Notes under the pieces: generated by a model
What the model saw: the letters and a program-made list of their open reading frames with translations, nothing else
Told to the model about the DNA's origin: nothing
The model's database searches: none
Made by a program: the position numbers and the translations under genes
Part shown: positions 41,501-54,479 of the stretch, piece by piece
How the letters are laid out: each line of letters begins with the position of its first letter
How positions within the stretch are numbered: position 1 is the stretch's first letter
Assembly: GCA_023376005.1 (NCBI GenBank)
Contig: CM042142.1
Coordinates: 52,242,005-52,306,004, forward strand
Source of the DNA: Doryteuthis pealeii
Lineage: Eukaryota; Mollusca; Cephalopoda; Myopsida; Loliginidae
Direction of reading: 5' to 3'
Length of the DNA stretch: 64,000 bases

Positions 41501-44500
41501 TGTAATTGCTTACCGAATGCATAATAATCATAAAATCATCTGTCTGGACCGTTAGCAAGTACTACCACTCGGGTCGGGAGTGAATCTGTGAGTAATGGCA
41601 ATGAAGGGGACACTCGCTAGATCTCCAGAATGGGGTTTTACATCAGATTGCAATTTATGCTTATAATCCTGGACAGCATTTTTGGTGGGCGGTTTTTACC
41701 TCCTTTAGAGGTTACAGCCAACATATCCCAAGCTTCGCCGAATTAAATAAGGATTAACAGTTTTATTACAAAATTTGTGGTTTCTGTTCTTTTTCTGGAT
41801 CACCTGTAAGTATTATGTTACTTAACCTAGGCGGGTTCTAGGGTTAGAAGGTTTTAGGGTTTTAGGATTAGGTTAAGTTTAGCGTTATTTTAATGGGAAA
41901 ATAAATAATTTGGGTTCTGTTTTTTCTGGGTCACCTAGGTAATGGATCATGTTACTTCAACTAGGAAATAACCTTTTTTTTTCTTTGGATCCTTTAATTC
42001 TTCATCTGTTTTCTTCCTATGATTTCTCTTTAACGTGATTACTCGAGTACAACAGTAATGATTTCACAAAACAGATCAGTCGGTTTGTAAAGTTTTCTCG
42101 TTTTCTAAAAAATTTTTCCTAGTCTTACATTCAAAAGAAAAAAGGAAATATAACAATTAAAGACTTGGCCAACTTTCAATTGGAAAGATAAATCCTGGCT
42201 GATTAAAGATCTGAACAAGCGCTAAAGAAAAATATTTCAGCATATTCTGATGTCAGAGAACGTCCACGACAATTAACCGCTTGAGAATGAATATTTATCA
42301 GGACAGGTCAGGCCATTTCATGTAATCGTATTTCATATGCCTTCCTGTCAATTAATCCGAATTTTTAATTAATAATTTAAGCAATTTTTTTTTTTTTGTG
42401 GTGTAAATTGTTATTACTTTGCTTCTATAGGATGCTACTATAAATTACACAAGTCACAGACGACGTATTTAGTGCATTAACGTACATCCACACCACGGGT
42501 TTAAATAATGGCCGACTGCCGTCTCTGGTGTTTCTGGGTATGATTAGTAAACCTGTGTCTAGTGGTAAGTCTCGAATTCTAGAGCTCTATTTTTTCCTGT
42601 TTTTAAAGCTTCTCAAAAGTTTCGGGTATTCCGTGATAATGTATGAAATAGTAATGTTTTTATATCTAATTCTAATGATATTATATCTTGCGCGCTATTA
42701 TGAATTAGTCCGCCATGTTTTCGATGGATACACTGAATTGGATAAGTGCACTCATTCGTCTATTGGCAGATTTTTTGTGGTTGAGATTTGCTTTTCTTCT
42801 TTTTATATGGTCATTTCCCGTACATCTTATTACCGCCCAGGCTTTCAAGAGCAGCCAGATCATGGTCGATACAAAACACTCACACTGCATTGAACTTCAA
42901 GAACTTCTTAAATGCTGCTTCTTGAAGTTCCGATTTCTTTAGCTATTCTTTCACTATTATGGTGTGAGTCCCTCATGGTGTAGTGGTTAACGTTGTTGGG
43001 ACTCGTGAAATTGTAGTAAAGCGAGTTCGAACCTCCAGTCGTTCTGTTACTTCACTTTTCCGGAGCAATGCCCGTGAGAACAAGTCTTTTGAACTACCCT
43101 CATCTCTCCAGCTATGACGTTAAAACAGTGCCACTACTGTTTTTACGAGGATGTTGTTGGCTTTTTCTTTGAGGGGCGTTACATGTAGAATAACTCACGA
43201 AGGTCTAAGGTCAATTTATCTGGTGTGTGGGAGTGTCCTTTTCTTATTTAGGTTCCCACCTTCAATGTTCAAATTATCTTTCGGGGGGGGGGGGATGCTT
43301 ATGTGAATATGTACAAGTCGTGACGAGTTGTTACTGCAGTAAGAAATCCGCTCTGGGTGTCCCATCACTCCACCGCACTAGTCGGGTGAAGGACTCTAAA
43401 ATACGCGACTTGCGTTTCCTAGTGTGTTGTATCACTCTCTTTCCTTACTTTCTTCTTTTCTATTATTCTTCTATTCCAGCATCTTCTAGCCGTCTGTGGC
43501 TTTTCATCTTGGGGACTTCGTTGTCTGGTCTTCCATTGGGGATTTCTCTTTATCAGAAGCCCTGTGTCATTGTAGTTTTTAGGATAATAACACCAATACT
43601 TCCTAACTATCAACTCAAACCACCAGACTCTGCGCAACCGGCATCCCCCACCACACCACCGTCGTGGGCTTTGCCGATCTGGACAAAAATCTCTTTCTAT
43701 CTAAACCGACTCCACTGCCCGGTACCGAAGGCGACAAGCCTTGTCATTCACTCAAGGCCGTGGGCTGTGCAAAATTATAACAGCCATTTTGTATTTATAC
43801 CTACTGTGACATAGCATTTAGGAATCTAACTAATTATGTACAGTGTTTTGGATATGACAGTTTAAACCGATTCTGGTAGTGATGCTTGAGTTTCTAGAGC
43901 TCTGGGGTGTGGGTATGGAGTGTCCCATTTTTGCCATATACTTACGATCTTATTCTGACACGAATGTAAGTACCAGTCTCGTCCATTCTTAGAGCTCTGC
44001 GTGGAGTGATGGAGTGTCCCTTCTTATTAGGTCCCATCAATTGTCAAACAGATTCTATTCGGATGATGGCTTACTTGGATAATAAAAAGTCGAGGACGAT
44101 TGTTAGCTGATACTTAAGATCCACACTGGTGTCCCTCACTCCAGTGGCACGGTTGGGGGGGCTTTAATACGCCGATTTTACGTCTCCTAAGTTCATGAGT
44201 ATGACAGTAAACCGTATGTGGTTGGTGAGGCTTGAATTCTGAGCTATAGGAATGTGTGGCGTGTCCCTTTTTCTCATCACTTTTCATATTTTCCCGACTC
44301 GATTTGGTTTAGTACCTTGTTAGGGTACCATATACTTATATTTACCAACCCTCCACATGAACAGGATGTGTCACAAGGTCAATTTCTTACGGATTTAACA
44401 TGTTGAATTTCAGAGTTTTTCCTTATCTATTAGGTACTGGTTTCCTCGCCCATGAGTTAAAGGTCCGGTCTGTCCTGCTATTTTAGCCATAGCTGTTTCT

Positions 44501-47500
44501 CTTGATTCAGTGACTTTCCTAAGGATACTAGCGCCCATGTTGGAATGCTAACAGCTTTCGTCCAGGAACTCTGAAACTCGTAGTCGACAAGTCCACTTTC
44601 CTATGACTCCTCACCATTAGACATGCGTCCACTGTAGGGGTTATCCATATAAATTATTTACCAACCCCTCCACATGAGCAGGATGTGACACAAGGTTGAT
44701 TATCGTCTCAGGAATTGAAACTCGGGTCCGAGGAGTCACTTCCTATGATCTATAACCATTATGTGACCACGCGCCTTCCTAGTGGACTATATGGGTTATA
44801 TAGAAAAAATGGATTTAAAAATTGAGTGCTTTTAAAAAAGATCTCGATTTTAAAAAGAAAAGTTGAGTAACCTTCAAGATATGGATATCAAAGCTAAAAT
44901 GTCTTCAGCATAAATAAATGACCCGAGAGCACAAGGTGACATGCCGTCTAACATCACAACCATCCAACCACCAATTTAATAATTTGCCGTCAAGTAAGTC
45001 TTTACCCAACCATTCCACGCCGAGGCAGGATCGTGAAAAAAACTAGGTTATTTCAAGTGAGTCAACAGGTCTTGATTTCATAGTTTTCCTTTCTCCTGGA
45101 CCGGTTACCATACCAAGTTAAAGAGTACAGTCTATTTAATAATTCGCGAAGGAAATGTTCCATCAAATTAATTATTTTCGGGGGGGGGTTGCCTTACTGT
45201 GAATTATTAACAAGTCAAAGACGATTGTTAAGTGTAATGACGACCCAGCACTGTCGTGTCTTATCATTTTCACCACCACTGGATTTAGAGGGATACCCCG
45301 ACCTCCGCAGTATCTGGTGTCCTGATATTCGACAATCAATTTAATATATGGCTCCTACTACATTTGGGTGCTTGGTAGTTGTCGTCAGTGATGTAATTTT
45401 GCTTAGTGTCTTGAGAATCTTGAAATATCGTGCTATATATATATCTAAGAAATAAAGATTTTACTAAGTATATGATGTTGAATCCATTTGCATGATTTTA
45501 ACAAACTGAGTTTATAATTATTGATTATTTGCTTTTCTTACTGATTCTAATATTATCATGTTTTCTGAAAATGCATTAAAAGCAAATCCCCCATACTATA
45601 ACTCCTCTCTCCTATAGAAATCAATTAGAATAATATTTAATAAGTGTATTTTTTTATATCCGAGATTCTTATTAGTTTCGTTAGTCTTTATGATTTCAAA
45701 TATAATATTTATTATATAGAAAATTTAGATAATTGTGCTCATAGTTGAGCGTATATTTATAATGTTACTAGTTTATTATCAGTTGAATTTATAGTGTTCC
45801 ATAGTCTAGGCTAGATTTATCAGTATCAGTCTTATAGTATACTAACAAAATAGTGTACCCTGGACGGGTACATCATATTTTGTTCAGTAACTCATTAAGT
45901 ACGCATCAATTGCGTTTGAGCTTTTGCAGACGATTATTGATGCGTTGAGTTCGCTACGTTATTATGTGGAAATTGGTTGTTATTTCTGCCTTCACCCGGA
46001 CGGTCCGGACAATAGGACGACCACTAGAAACCCTGAAGGTTCAGCAGGAACAGGCCACGATCAGGCAAAAGGGAACACGAACTAGCGGCACTTAGGAGAA
46101 GCAACAGAGTCCGTACTCCGTGCACAGAAAAACACGTCCAATCCGACCAAGCAGATACTCTACAGAACTTCAGCGACTCTTACGGACAACACCGAGACAT
46201 GCTGAAGACAAATACAACAAGATAAGTGTTCCTTGTACCTTCAATGTCATACCTCTTTACTATACCCGCCAAGAGAATCCTCTCGGCATACCTCTTTACT
46301 AGACTAATCTTTACACAATTGGTATTACTCACACTATTTAAAATAACGCAAATCAATAAATTGTTAACCCAATTTATATACACTATAATTTACCTTGTCT
46401 TCCCCTTTCACTTTTACGACAGAGACACTATTTCACCCCCAGTATTTCTGTTACGTATTGTGTGACTTGTTTCTTTAGCCTTGTGCCTGATCTTATATTG
46501 AGGTTTAGTAAATATCGTACCTTTTCAATTTTATGGCCTATTCAAAGTGTGTAATGATTTGGCTTAAATATATTTTATTGCTGATTATCTCCGCTTAGCA
46601 GTGCATACAACTTTATTTCGTTAGATAAGAAAAGGACGTGTCAAATCGGAAGATCGCAAGGAGATGACTATTGTCAGACAATTATTCAATAATGATCACT
46701 ATCAAAATCTTTCAGAACATTGTGCCTAAAGCATTAAGCAAAAAGACACGGAAAATGCCAATTCCTCAGAGCTTGAAGAAAAGTGCTTATTATAGTAAAC
46801 AGGAACGAGCTCTACTTTTTTTAAATAATTAACAGATAGCTAATACCCAATGTATTTTAGTCCGGCGACTCAGAAAGTCAACCTCATATTTTTTTAGTCG
46901 GCTATTAGATGTCTCCCCGATAAAATCACTCCTATTACCGGGTGACCTCTCCCTACCCGCCTTAAACGGTCATATCTCGCGGCTCGGCACGTCGTAGGGC
47001 CCACACCCAACCCATACAATACCCTCCCCGAGCGATGATATCACACCCGTCTCCGCAATACTTTCGAGTAGCCACTGGCTACAAACAGACCATTCAAGCC
47101 TCATCATCCCACTCCTTCTAATACGCCCCCAAAACGACAGGTTCGATGTACCGAGAGTGTGAATGACGCTCAAGCAATCCAGACCAGCCCAAACTAACGT
47201 AATTCTATTTTATCAACAGCAATATCATCATCATCGTTTAATAACAGATATGGAATACCTCACACAGAATATAAATACCCTATATCTAAAGAAATACAGG
47301 ATCGCTATTGTACTTAAAACAAAAAAGTACGAAAAGAGTTTTCTGTAAGAGTATTAATCGTACAATGTGGGCTCAATACCAACCCCTATCCGCACATTAC
47401 CAACGGAAAACTCGATCGTCCAAAACACGAATATCATACCAACATATTTCCCAGCATCTAGTTATCTTCGACTATATTTGGTCAGAATGATACGTGGATA

Positions 47501-48360
47501 TATTGTGTGTGTTGAAGGATTCTTTAAATAAGCCGAGAAACTTGTAGCCAACAAACCTCTCGAGCTTCCCATCATCATTAAAGAAAATCCTTGTGTTTCC
47601 TGCGAGCCCGATACCTGTTACGATTTTTTGTCGCGCATTTTCCGTAGCCCTGCAGTAGAGCACTTTAGGTGGAGATCCCTTGCTGGTTCCGAGTGTTAGG
47701 TAGAATCCTGTGTTCCTCAGTTGTTAGCAGAATCCTTGTGCTTCCTTAGTGTTAGGATAGAATCCTGGTGTCCTAGTGAAGTAAATCCTGGGTTGTTCCT
47801 AGTGTTTAAGTAGAATCTCTGTTGTTGATGCGTTCGTCGTGTAGTAATACGAGCAAATCTGAACCGCCACTTTTGGAAGACTAGGTAAATTAATAGTTAA
47901 CAACCACGTATTCGACCGTGTTGATTCGCTGATTAAATTCACGTAATATATATTTTTTGTGTTAATAAAGGTGAATCAATAAACGGACGCCAAGATCTCA
48001 CATTATAAATATAAATAATCATCTTCATTTACTCACTTTAAGATAGAGAACAAACAAATGGAGTGCGCAATTGAATTAGGGGATCCGCTTGCATTCATGT
48101 ATTACCATAAAGAATTCAATTATATGAATCGCACTAACTGCGAACCCATAGTACTGTAATTATAGTGCATAAAATCATATATGCTACACCAAAACTAGAT
48201 AAACAAAATTACCAACAAACTTCAACACATTACACTGAATTATTTCATTATTTAAGATATCTATCTAGATATTTTAAATATCCTAAAAAAAAACCACTAA
48301 ATATTCAAATTTCTAAATGAACAATACATGATAAAGTCCTATGTATAAAGTCATCGCTAG
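41501..48360 (-). other. Block B: noisy inverted copy of 22561-28990
   Basis: Reading the minus strand from 48360 down to 41501 follows block A from 22561 to about 28990. Checkpoints: the telomere-like block (41820-41890), local unit 4 (42430-42490), SINE-C as plus strand (42966-43165), SINE-B pair (44340-44640, 44650-44785), the extra HEL1 duplication of block A (45760-45890), and the gag-like fragment (47480-47690). Mismatch and indel rate is around one in ten by eye, like raw long-read data. Frames inside (for example 43227-43814, 195 codons) are therefore meaningless. Confidence 0.85.
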
Positions 48361-48412
48361 ATCTATCTCTCTTCCTCCTCCAGAATACTGTTGTTTAAAA
48401 AATGAAGTGATA
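48361..48412. other. SMRTbell-adapter-like turn-round
   Basis: ATCTATCTCTCTTCCTCCTC followed by TGTTGTT and an AGTGAT end lies exactly where the inverted block ends and the forward block begins. The standard PacBio hairpin adapter, from memory, starts ATCTCTCTCTTTTCCTCCTC, has a GTTGTT loop and ends GAGAGAT. Block A has no such sequence at the corresponding place. Retained adapter with read errors is the best explanation. Confidence 0.75.
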
Positions 48413-48599
48413 CCTCGCATCTGAACTTAACCAAGGACTATATTTATCATGTATTGTTGAATCAATAGTGTATATGATAAATATTAGGTTTTTATGTTTG
48501 ACTTATAATATCTAGACAGCAATCTTTAAAATAATGAAATAATTCAGTGTAATTTGTGTTGTAAATTTTGTTCTATTTTAGCTATTGATACATAGATAA

Positions 48600-48975
48600 A
48601 ATAGCCACATAATTACAACTAGTGCCAGGGTTTCGCGTCTAGTAATAGTAGGGATTCCGTATAATTGATTCTTTTTGGTATACATGAATGCAAGCGGGAT
48701 CCCTAATTCAATATTGGCGCACCACAATCTTCCATTTGACCTTTTGTCCACGTACTAATTCTAAGTAGTAAATTGAAAATAAATAATAAAGCTTTCAATT
48801 TAAATGGAGACCTTTTATGTAGCTGATCAACGTTATAATCAACCTTTATTACACAAAAAATATATATTACGTGAATTTAATCAGCGAATCAACACGTCGA
48901 ATACGTGGTTAGTTAACTATTTAATTACCAGTCTTCAAAGCGTTTTCAGTTGCTGTAGTTAACACGGACGAACGC
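48600..48975. other. Unassigned AT-rich sequence
   Basis: Identical in content to 22740-23107. No feature recognised. Confidence 0.4.
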
Positions 48976-48977
48976 AT

Positions 48978-49112
48978 CAACAACCAAGGATTCTATTAAC
49001 ACTAAAGGAACAACCAAGGATTCTTCACTAAGGAACAACCAAGGATTCTACCTAACACTAAGGAACACAAGAATTCTGCCTAACACTCAGGAACACAAGG
49101 GATCTCCATCCT
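48978..49112 (+). repeat. Minisatellite, ~27-bp unit (block C)
   Basis: About four units of AGGAACACAAGGATTCT plus CTAACACT; at least one unit fewer than block A. Confidence 0.75.
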
Positions 49113-49138
49113 AAAGTGCTCTCACCTGCAGCTCGAAA

Positions 49139-49492
49139 ATGGCCACAAAAATCGTAACAGGTTATGGGCCCAGGAAGACAAGGATTTTCTTTGATGTCAT
49201 TGAAGCCAAATACGAGCTGTGGAAAGTAAAGTTTCTCGGCTATTTAAGAATCCTTCAACTACACAATATAATCCACATACCATCTGACCAAAGCGAAGAA
49301 ACAGATTTTGCTGAAAAATGCTGAGTTGATCCAATGTTTGGACGATCGAAGTTTATCGTTGTTAATGCGTGATCCCAAGGACAATGAGCGAAAAGTATTA
49401 GCGATATTAAGAGCCCACTATTTGTCGACTAAGATTATTTCTCCCTATACAGAATTAAACTCTTTAATCGTAACTTCTTATTATGTTACGTA
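49139..49492 (+). pseudogene. LTR-retrotransposon gag-like fragment
   Basis: The first frame from ATG 49139 reads YELWKVKFLGYLRI and ends at a stop 49322-49324. The second frame (from 49308) reads AELIQCLDDRSLSLLMRD and ends LNSLIVTSYYVT before a stop. The two join as one gag N-terminal (UBN2-like) region if one base is restored in the A-run at 49313-49317; both A and C lack it. Known gag proteins of this kind continue with a CCHC knuckle and pol, absent here. CTGCAG just before the ATG and GTAAGT at 49490-49495 look like splice sites around the fragment. Fragment of a mobile element most likely; an exonised remnant is possible. Confidence 0.65.
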
Positions 49493-49495
49493 AGT

Positions 49496-50557
49496 ACAAT
49501 GCGTCTGTATTTTTAGATATAAACAGAGAAGGTTTTATATTCTGTTTTGAATATTCATATCTGTTATTATAACGACGATGATGATGTTCTTGATAAATAA
49601 ATTTACCGTTTGTCACTTTTGGGCTGGTCTCTAATCCGACTAAAAAATATGAGGTTATTTTCTGATAATAATTGGGTTACTTCGTTAATTATTTAAAAAA
49701 AAGTAGAAGCTCGTTCTGTTTACTATATAGCACTTTTCTTCAGCTCTGAGGAATTGGCATTTTCCTTCTTTTTGCTTTGCTTTAGGCACAATTGTTCTGA
49801 AAGATTTTGATATGATCATATTGAATAATTGTCTTGACAATTATCTTTCCTTGCGATCTTCCCGATTGAATTCCTTTTTATCTACGAAATAAAGTTGTAT
49901 GCACGCCAAGGGAGATAATCACAAATAAAATTTTTTAAACCAAATCATTACACATTTTGAATAGGCCATAAATTAGAATAGAGATATTTACTAAGCTCAA
50001 TATAGTCAGGCACAAGGCTAAAGCAAACAAGCACCCAATACGTAACAGAAATACTGGGGTGAAATAGTGTCTCTGTCGTAAAGGAAAGGAGACAAGGCAA
50101 ATTATAGTGTATATAATTGGGTTAACAATTTATTGATTTTGGTATTAAATGTGTGAGTATACAATTGTGTAAATGTCTGTAAGAGGTTGCCAGAGGATTT
50201 CTCTTGGCGGGATATATATAGGTATGCATTGAGGTACAAGGACACTTATCTTTGTTGTATTTGTCTCAGCAATGTCTCGGTGTTGTCCGGTAAGGTCGCT
50301 GTGGTTCTGTGATGTCTGCTTGTCGGAGTTGACGTGTTTCTTGCACGGGTACGGACTCTGTTCTTCTCCTAGTGCCAGCTAGTTCTGTTCCCTTTGCTTG
50401 TCGGGCCTGTTCTGCTGAATCAGGGTTCAGTGTCTCTGTCCCCTATTGTCCGGACTTCCGGGTGAGGGCAGATAACCCAATTTCCAATATACGTATCGAA
50501 CTCAACGCATCAATAATCGTCTGCAAAACTCAAACGCAATTGATCGTATTATAGTTA
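49496..50557. other. Non-coding stretch, counterpart of 23660-24731
   Basis: The TATA-like box is altered to TATATATAGG near 50213. The frame 50372-50554 (60 codons) is present in both A and C with few changes, but I recognise no family and it has no good start context. Confidence 0.35.
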
Positions 50558-50815
50558 CTAACAAAAATATGTGTGCCCTGGGCACAAGTATCTAAATTTT
50601 AATGTAATAAAATATTATATCAAATTATAAAGACTAACAAAACTAAATAAGAACGGATACAAAAAATATTACACTTATTTTAATATTATTCTAATTGATT
50701 TCTATATAAAATTATATATGGGATTGCTTTTAATACGTTTCAGAATAACATGATAATATTAAAAATCAGTAAAAGCAAATAATTATTTATTAAACTCAGA
50801 TTTGTTAAAATCATT
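50558..50815 (-). mobile_element. HEL1-related fragment (block C)
   Basis: ACTAACAAAAATATGTGTGC with hairpin GTGCCC-TG-GGCAC, then AAGTATCTAAATTTTAATGT. The minus-strand end is GTTAGT instead of CTAGT. No 5' end found. Confidence 0.55.
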
Positions 50816-51299
50816 ATGCAAATTATTCCCATCATATACTTAGTAAATCTTTATTTCTTAGATATATATATAACACATATTTCAGGATTCTCGGGACACA
50901 AGCAAATTACATCACTGACGACAACTACCAGCGCCCCAAATGTAGTAAGGAGCATATATTTAAATTATTGTCATATCAAGGACACCAGAATATGCAGTCG
51001 GGGTATTCTAAATCCAGTGGGTTGAAATGATAAGACACACAGTGTGGGTTCGTAATTACACTAACAATCGTCTTTGACTTGTTTAATTCACAGTAAGCAC
51101 CCCCCCCGAAAATAATTATTTGAAACATTTTCCTCCCGCTATTAGTAAATAGACTGTACTTTTTAATCTTGGTATGGTAACTGGTCCAGAAGAAGGAAAA
51201 CTCTGAAATCAGACCTGTTGAACTCTGCTTAAAATAACCTTTTTTTCCCATCCTGTTCACGTGGAAGGGTTGGGTAAATACTTACTTGACGGCAAATTA
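50816..51299. repeat. Unassigned sequence with local repeat unit 1 (block C)
   Basis: 51055-51110 is the unit; 51160-51250 is a SINE-B tail fragment. Confidence 0.5.
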
Positions 51300-51485
51300 T
51301 TATTGGTTGGTTGGCTGGTTGGATGTTACGGCATGTCAACCTTTGGTGGGTCATTTTATGCTGAAGACATTTTGCTTTATTCATTCTTGATGGGTACTCA
51401 ACTTTTTCTTTTAAAATCAATCTTTTTTAAAACTCAATTTTTTAATCCCATTTTTTCTATTTAACCCATATATGGTACCCTAACT

Positions 51486-51604
51486 GGAGGTGCGTGGTCT
51501 AATGGTTAGAGTCATAGGAAGTGGACTCCTCGACCCGAGTTCAATTCCTAGACGAAATCGACCTTGTGTCACATCCTGCTCATGTGGAGGGGTTGGTAAA
51601 TATT
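51486..51604 (+). repeat. SINE-B, internally deleted (block C)
   Basis: Same deletion as 25772-25890, so the deletion predates the A/C split. Confidence 0.8.
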
Positions 51605-51621
51605 TATATGGTACCCTAACT

Positions 51622-51913
51622 GGAAGCGCGTGGTCTAATGGTTAGAGTCATAGGAAGTGGACTCATCGACCCGAGTTCAATTCCTGGACGAAGCTGTTAG
51701 TGTTTCCCATTGCGCTAGTACCCTGGGGGAAAGGTATGAATCCAATTCTTCCTCCAGCTATGAGCAAATAGCAGGACAGAGCGGGATCTTTAACCATGGC
51801 TAGGTAACCGGTCTAGGAGAAGGAAAACTCTGAATTTAAACATGTTAAACTCTGCTTAAGAAATTGACCTTGTGACACATCCTGCTCATGTGGAGGGGTT
51901 GGTAAATATATAT
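51622..51913 (+). repeat. SINE-B, full length (block C)
   Basis: All boxes and the end GGAGGGGTTGGTAAATAT are present. Confidence 0.85.
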
Positions 51914-52060
51914 ATGGTACCCTAACATGTACTACCAATCCGAGTCCGAGAAAATATGAAAGTGATGACAACAAAGGGACACTCCACACTTCACATAGCT
52001 CTAGAATTCAAGCCTCACCACCACATACGGTTTACTGTCATACCCTGAACATCAGGAGAC

Positions 52061-53124
52061 GTAATCGGCGTATTGTAAGCCCCCCGACCGTACACTGGAG
52101 TGATGGGACACCCAGTGTGGATCTTAAGTACACTAACAATCGTCTGCGACTTGTTTATTTTCACAGTAAGCATCATCCGAATAGATCTGTTTGAACAATT
52201 GATGGGATCTAATAAGAAAGGGACACTCCTCACCCACCAGAGCTCTAGAATGCGAGACTGGTACTACCACTTTGTGTCAGAATAGATCTGTAAGTAATGG
52301 CAAAAATGGGACACTCCACACTCCCCAGAGCTCTAGAACTCAAGCATCACTACCAGATACGGTTTACTGTCATATCCAAAACACTGTTACATAATTATTA
52401 GATTCCTAATGCTTATGTACAGTAGTGATAAATCAAAATGGCTGTTATAATTTGCAGCCCACGGCCTTGAAGGATTGAATGACAAGGCTTGACCTCATCC
52501 TGATCCTTCCGGTGGATACCGTGAGAATCAGTGTGGAGAGACCCTCTTCCGGTTTAGATTAGAAAGAGATTTTTAGTCAGATCGGCCAAAGCCACAACGG
52601 TGGTAAGTCGTATTATGCACGGTGCCGACTCAATCTGCGCAGGTAGTCTGGTGGGGATTTCAGAATAAAATATTATCTAAGTTAAATCGAAGTCTTGGTG
52701 TTATTATCTAAAAACTACCAATGACACAGGGCTTCTGATAAAGAGAAATCCCCAATGGAAGACCAGACACGAAGTCCCCAAGATGAAGCCCAGACGCTAG
52801 AAGAGATGCTGGAAGAAGAATAATAGAAGTAAGAAAGTAAGGAAAGAGAGTATACAACAACACTAGGAAACGCAATCGGCGTATTTTAAGCCTCGCCGAC
52901 TGTGCGGTGGAGTGATGGGACACTCAGAGCGGATCTTACTTGCAGTAACAATCGTCTACGACTTGTACATATTCACAGTAAGCATCCCCCCGAATAGATC
53001 TGTTTGAACAATTGATGGGACCTAATAAGAAAGGATACTCCACACTCACCAGATAATTGACCTTCAACCTTCGTAGTTATTCTAATGTACCCCCCCTCCA
53101 AAGAAAAACCAACAACATCCTCGT
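52061..53124. other. Unassigned sequence with local repeat units 2 and 3 (block C)
   Basis: Units near 52098-52210 and 52915-53030. The possible LTR-like stretch is 52382-52715 (TGTTACATAA start, AATAAAATATTATC near the end). Confidence 0.35.
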
Positions 53125-53290
53125 AAAAAACAGTAGTGGCTCTGTTTAACTCATAGCTGGAGAGATGAGGTAGTTCAAACTTTTCTCACGGGCATTAGTC
53201 CGAAAGTGAAGGTAACAGAACGACTGGAGTTCGAAATCGCTTACTACAATTTCACAGTCCAGCACGTTAACCACTACACCATGGCGACTC
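53125..53290 (-). repeat. SINE-C (block C)
   Basis: Head GAGTCGCCATGGTGTAGTGG on the minus strand, box B GAACTCCAGTCG near 53230. Confidence 0.78.
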
Positions 53291-54257
53291 ACACCAATAA
53301 TAGTGAAAAGAATAGCTAAAGAAATCGGAACTTCAAGAAGCAGCATTTAAGAAGTTCTCTTGGAGTTTCAATGCAGTGTGAGTGTTTTGGATCGACCATG
53401 ATCTGGCTGCTCTTGAAAGCTGCGGTATAAGATGGTACGGAAATTGACCAGAAAAGCAAAATCTCACCCCCCAAAATCTGCCAATGATGAATGAGTGCAA
53501 CTTATCCAATTCAGTGTATCCATCGAAAACATGGGGACTAATTCACAATAGCGCGCAAGATATAATATCATTAGATTAGATATAAAAAGCATTACTTTTC
53601 ATTACATTTCACGGAAATACCCGAAACTTTTGAGAAGCTAAAAACAGGAAAAAATAGAGCTCTAGAATTCGAGACTTACCACTAGACACGGTTTACTATC
53701 ATACCCAGAACACCAGGAGACGCAGTCGGCGCATTTTAAACCCCGTGGTTGTGTGATGTATCGTAATTGCACTAATAGTCGTCTGTGACTTGTGTATATT
53801 TATAGTAAGCATCCTATAAAGCAAAGTAAAATAACACATTACACACACAAAAAAAAATTGCTTAATTATTAATTAAAAATTCGATTAATTGACAGGAAGA
53901 ATGATACGATACATTGAAATGGCTGACCCTGTCTATAAAATATTCATTCTTCAAGCGGTTTATTTCGTGGACGTTCTCTGACATCAGAATATGCAAATAT
54001 TTTCTTTTAGCGCTTGTCAGACTTTAATCAGCCAGGATTATCTTTCCAATTGAAAGTTGGTCCAAGTCTTTAATTGTTATTTCCTTTTTCTTTTTGAATG
54101 TTAAGACTAGGAAAAATTTTTAGAAACGAGAAACTTTTAACACCGACTGATCTGTTTTGTGATAATCATTACTGTTGTAACTCGAGTATCAGCGTTAACA
54201 GAGAAATCATAGGAAGAAACAATGAGAATTAAGGACAAAGAAAAAAAAAGGTTATTT
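53291..54257. other. Unassigned sequence with local repeat unit 4 (block C)
   Basis: The unit lies near 53715-53820. No coding recognised. Confidence 0.4.
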
Positions 54258-54432
54258 CCTAGTTGAGTAACATGATATTACAGGGTGACCCAGAAAAAAC
54301 AGAACCCAAATTATTTATTTTCCCATTAAAATAACGCTAAACCTTAACCTTAATCCTAAACCCTAAACCCTAAACCCCCTAGTTAAGTAACATAATATTA
54401 CAGGGTGATCCAGAAAAAACAGAACCCACAAA
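54258..54432 (+). repeat. Telomere-like block between direct repeats
   Basis: AACATGATATTACAGGGTGA (from 54268) and AACATAATATTACAGGGTGA (from 54389), each followed by CCAGAAAAAACAGAACCCA, flank CCTAAACCCTAAACCCTAAA (54355-54374). The direct repeat is 50 bases or more. CAGGGTGNCCCAGAAAAA resembles transposon terminal sequence, but no inverted partner was seen. Confidence 0.7.
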
Positions 54433-54479
54433 TTTTGTAATAAAACTGTTAATCCTTATTTAATTTTCGGCGAAGCTTG

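Larger units (their letters stand above)
51300..52060 (-). repeat. Rep-A interrupted by two SINE-B insertions (block C)
   Basis: Target duplications ATGGTACCCTAAC at 51472-51484, 51608-51620 and 51914-51926. Confidence 0.78.

Noticed and set aside
43227..43814. 195-codon open frame, longest in the window
   Set aside because: It lies in the noisy inverted block B. The matching sequence in blocks A and C (antisense) is not open over this span, so the frame comes from read errors.
50372..50554. 60-codon frame conserved between A and C
   Set aside because: Conservation only reflects that the two blocks are alleles; no family recognised and no start context.
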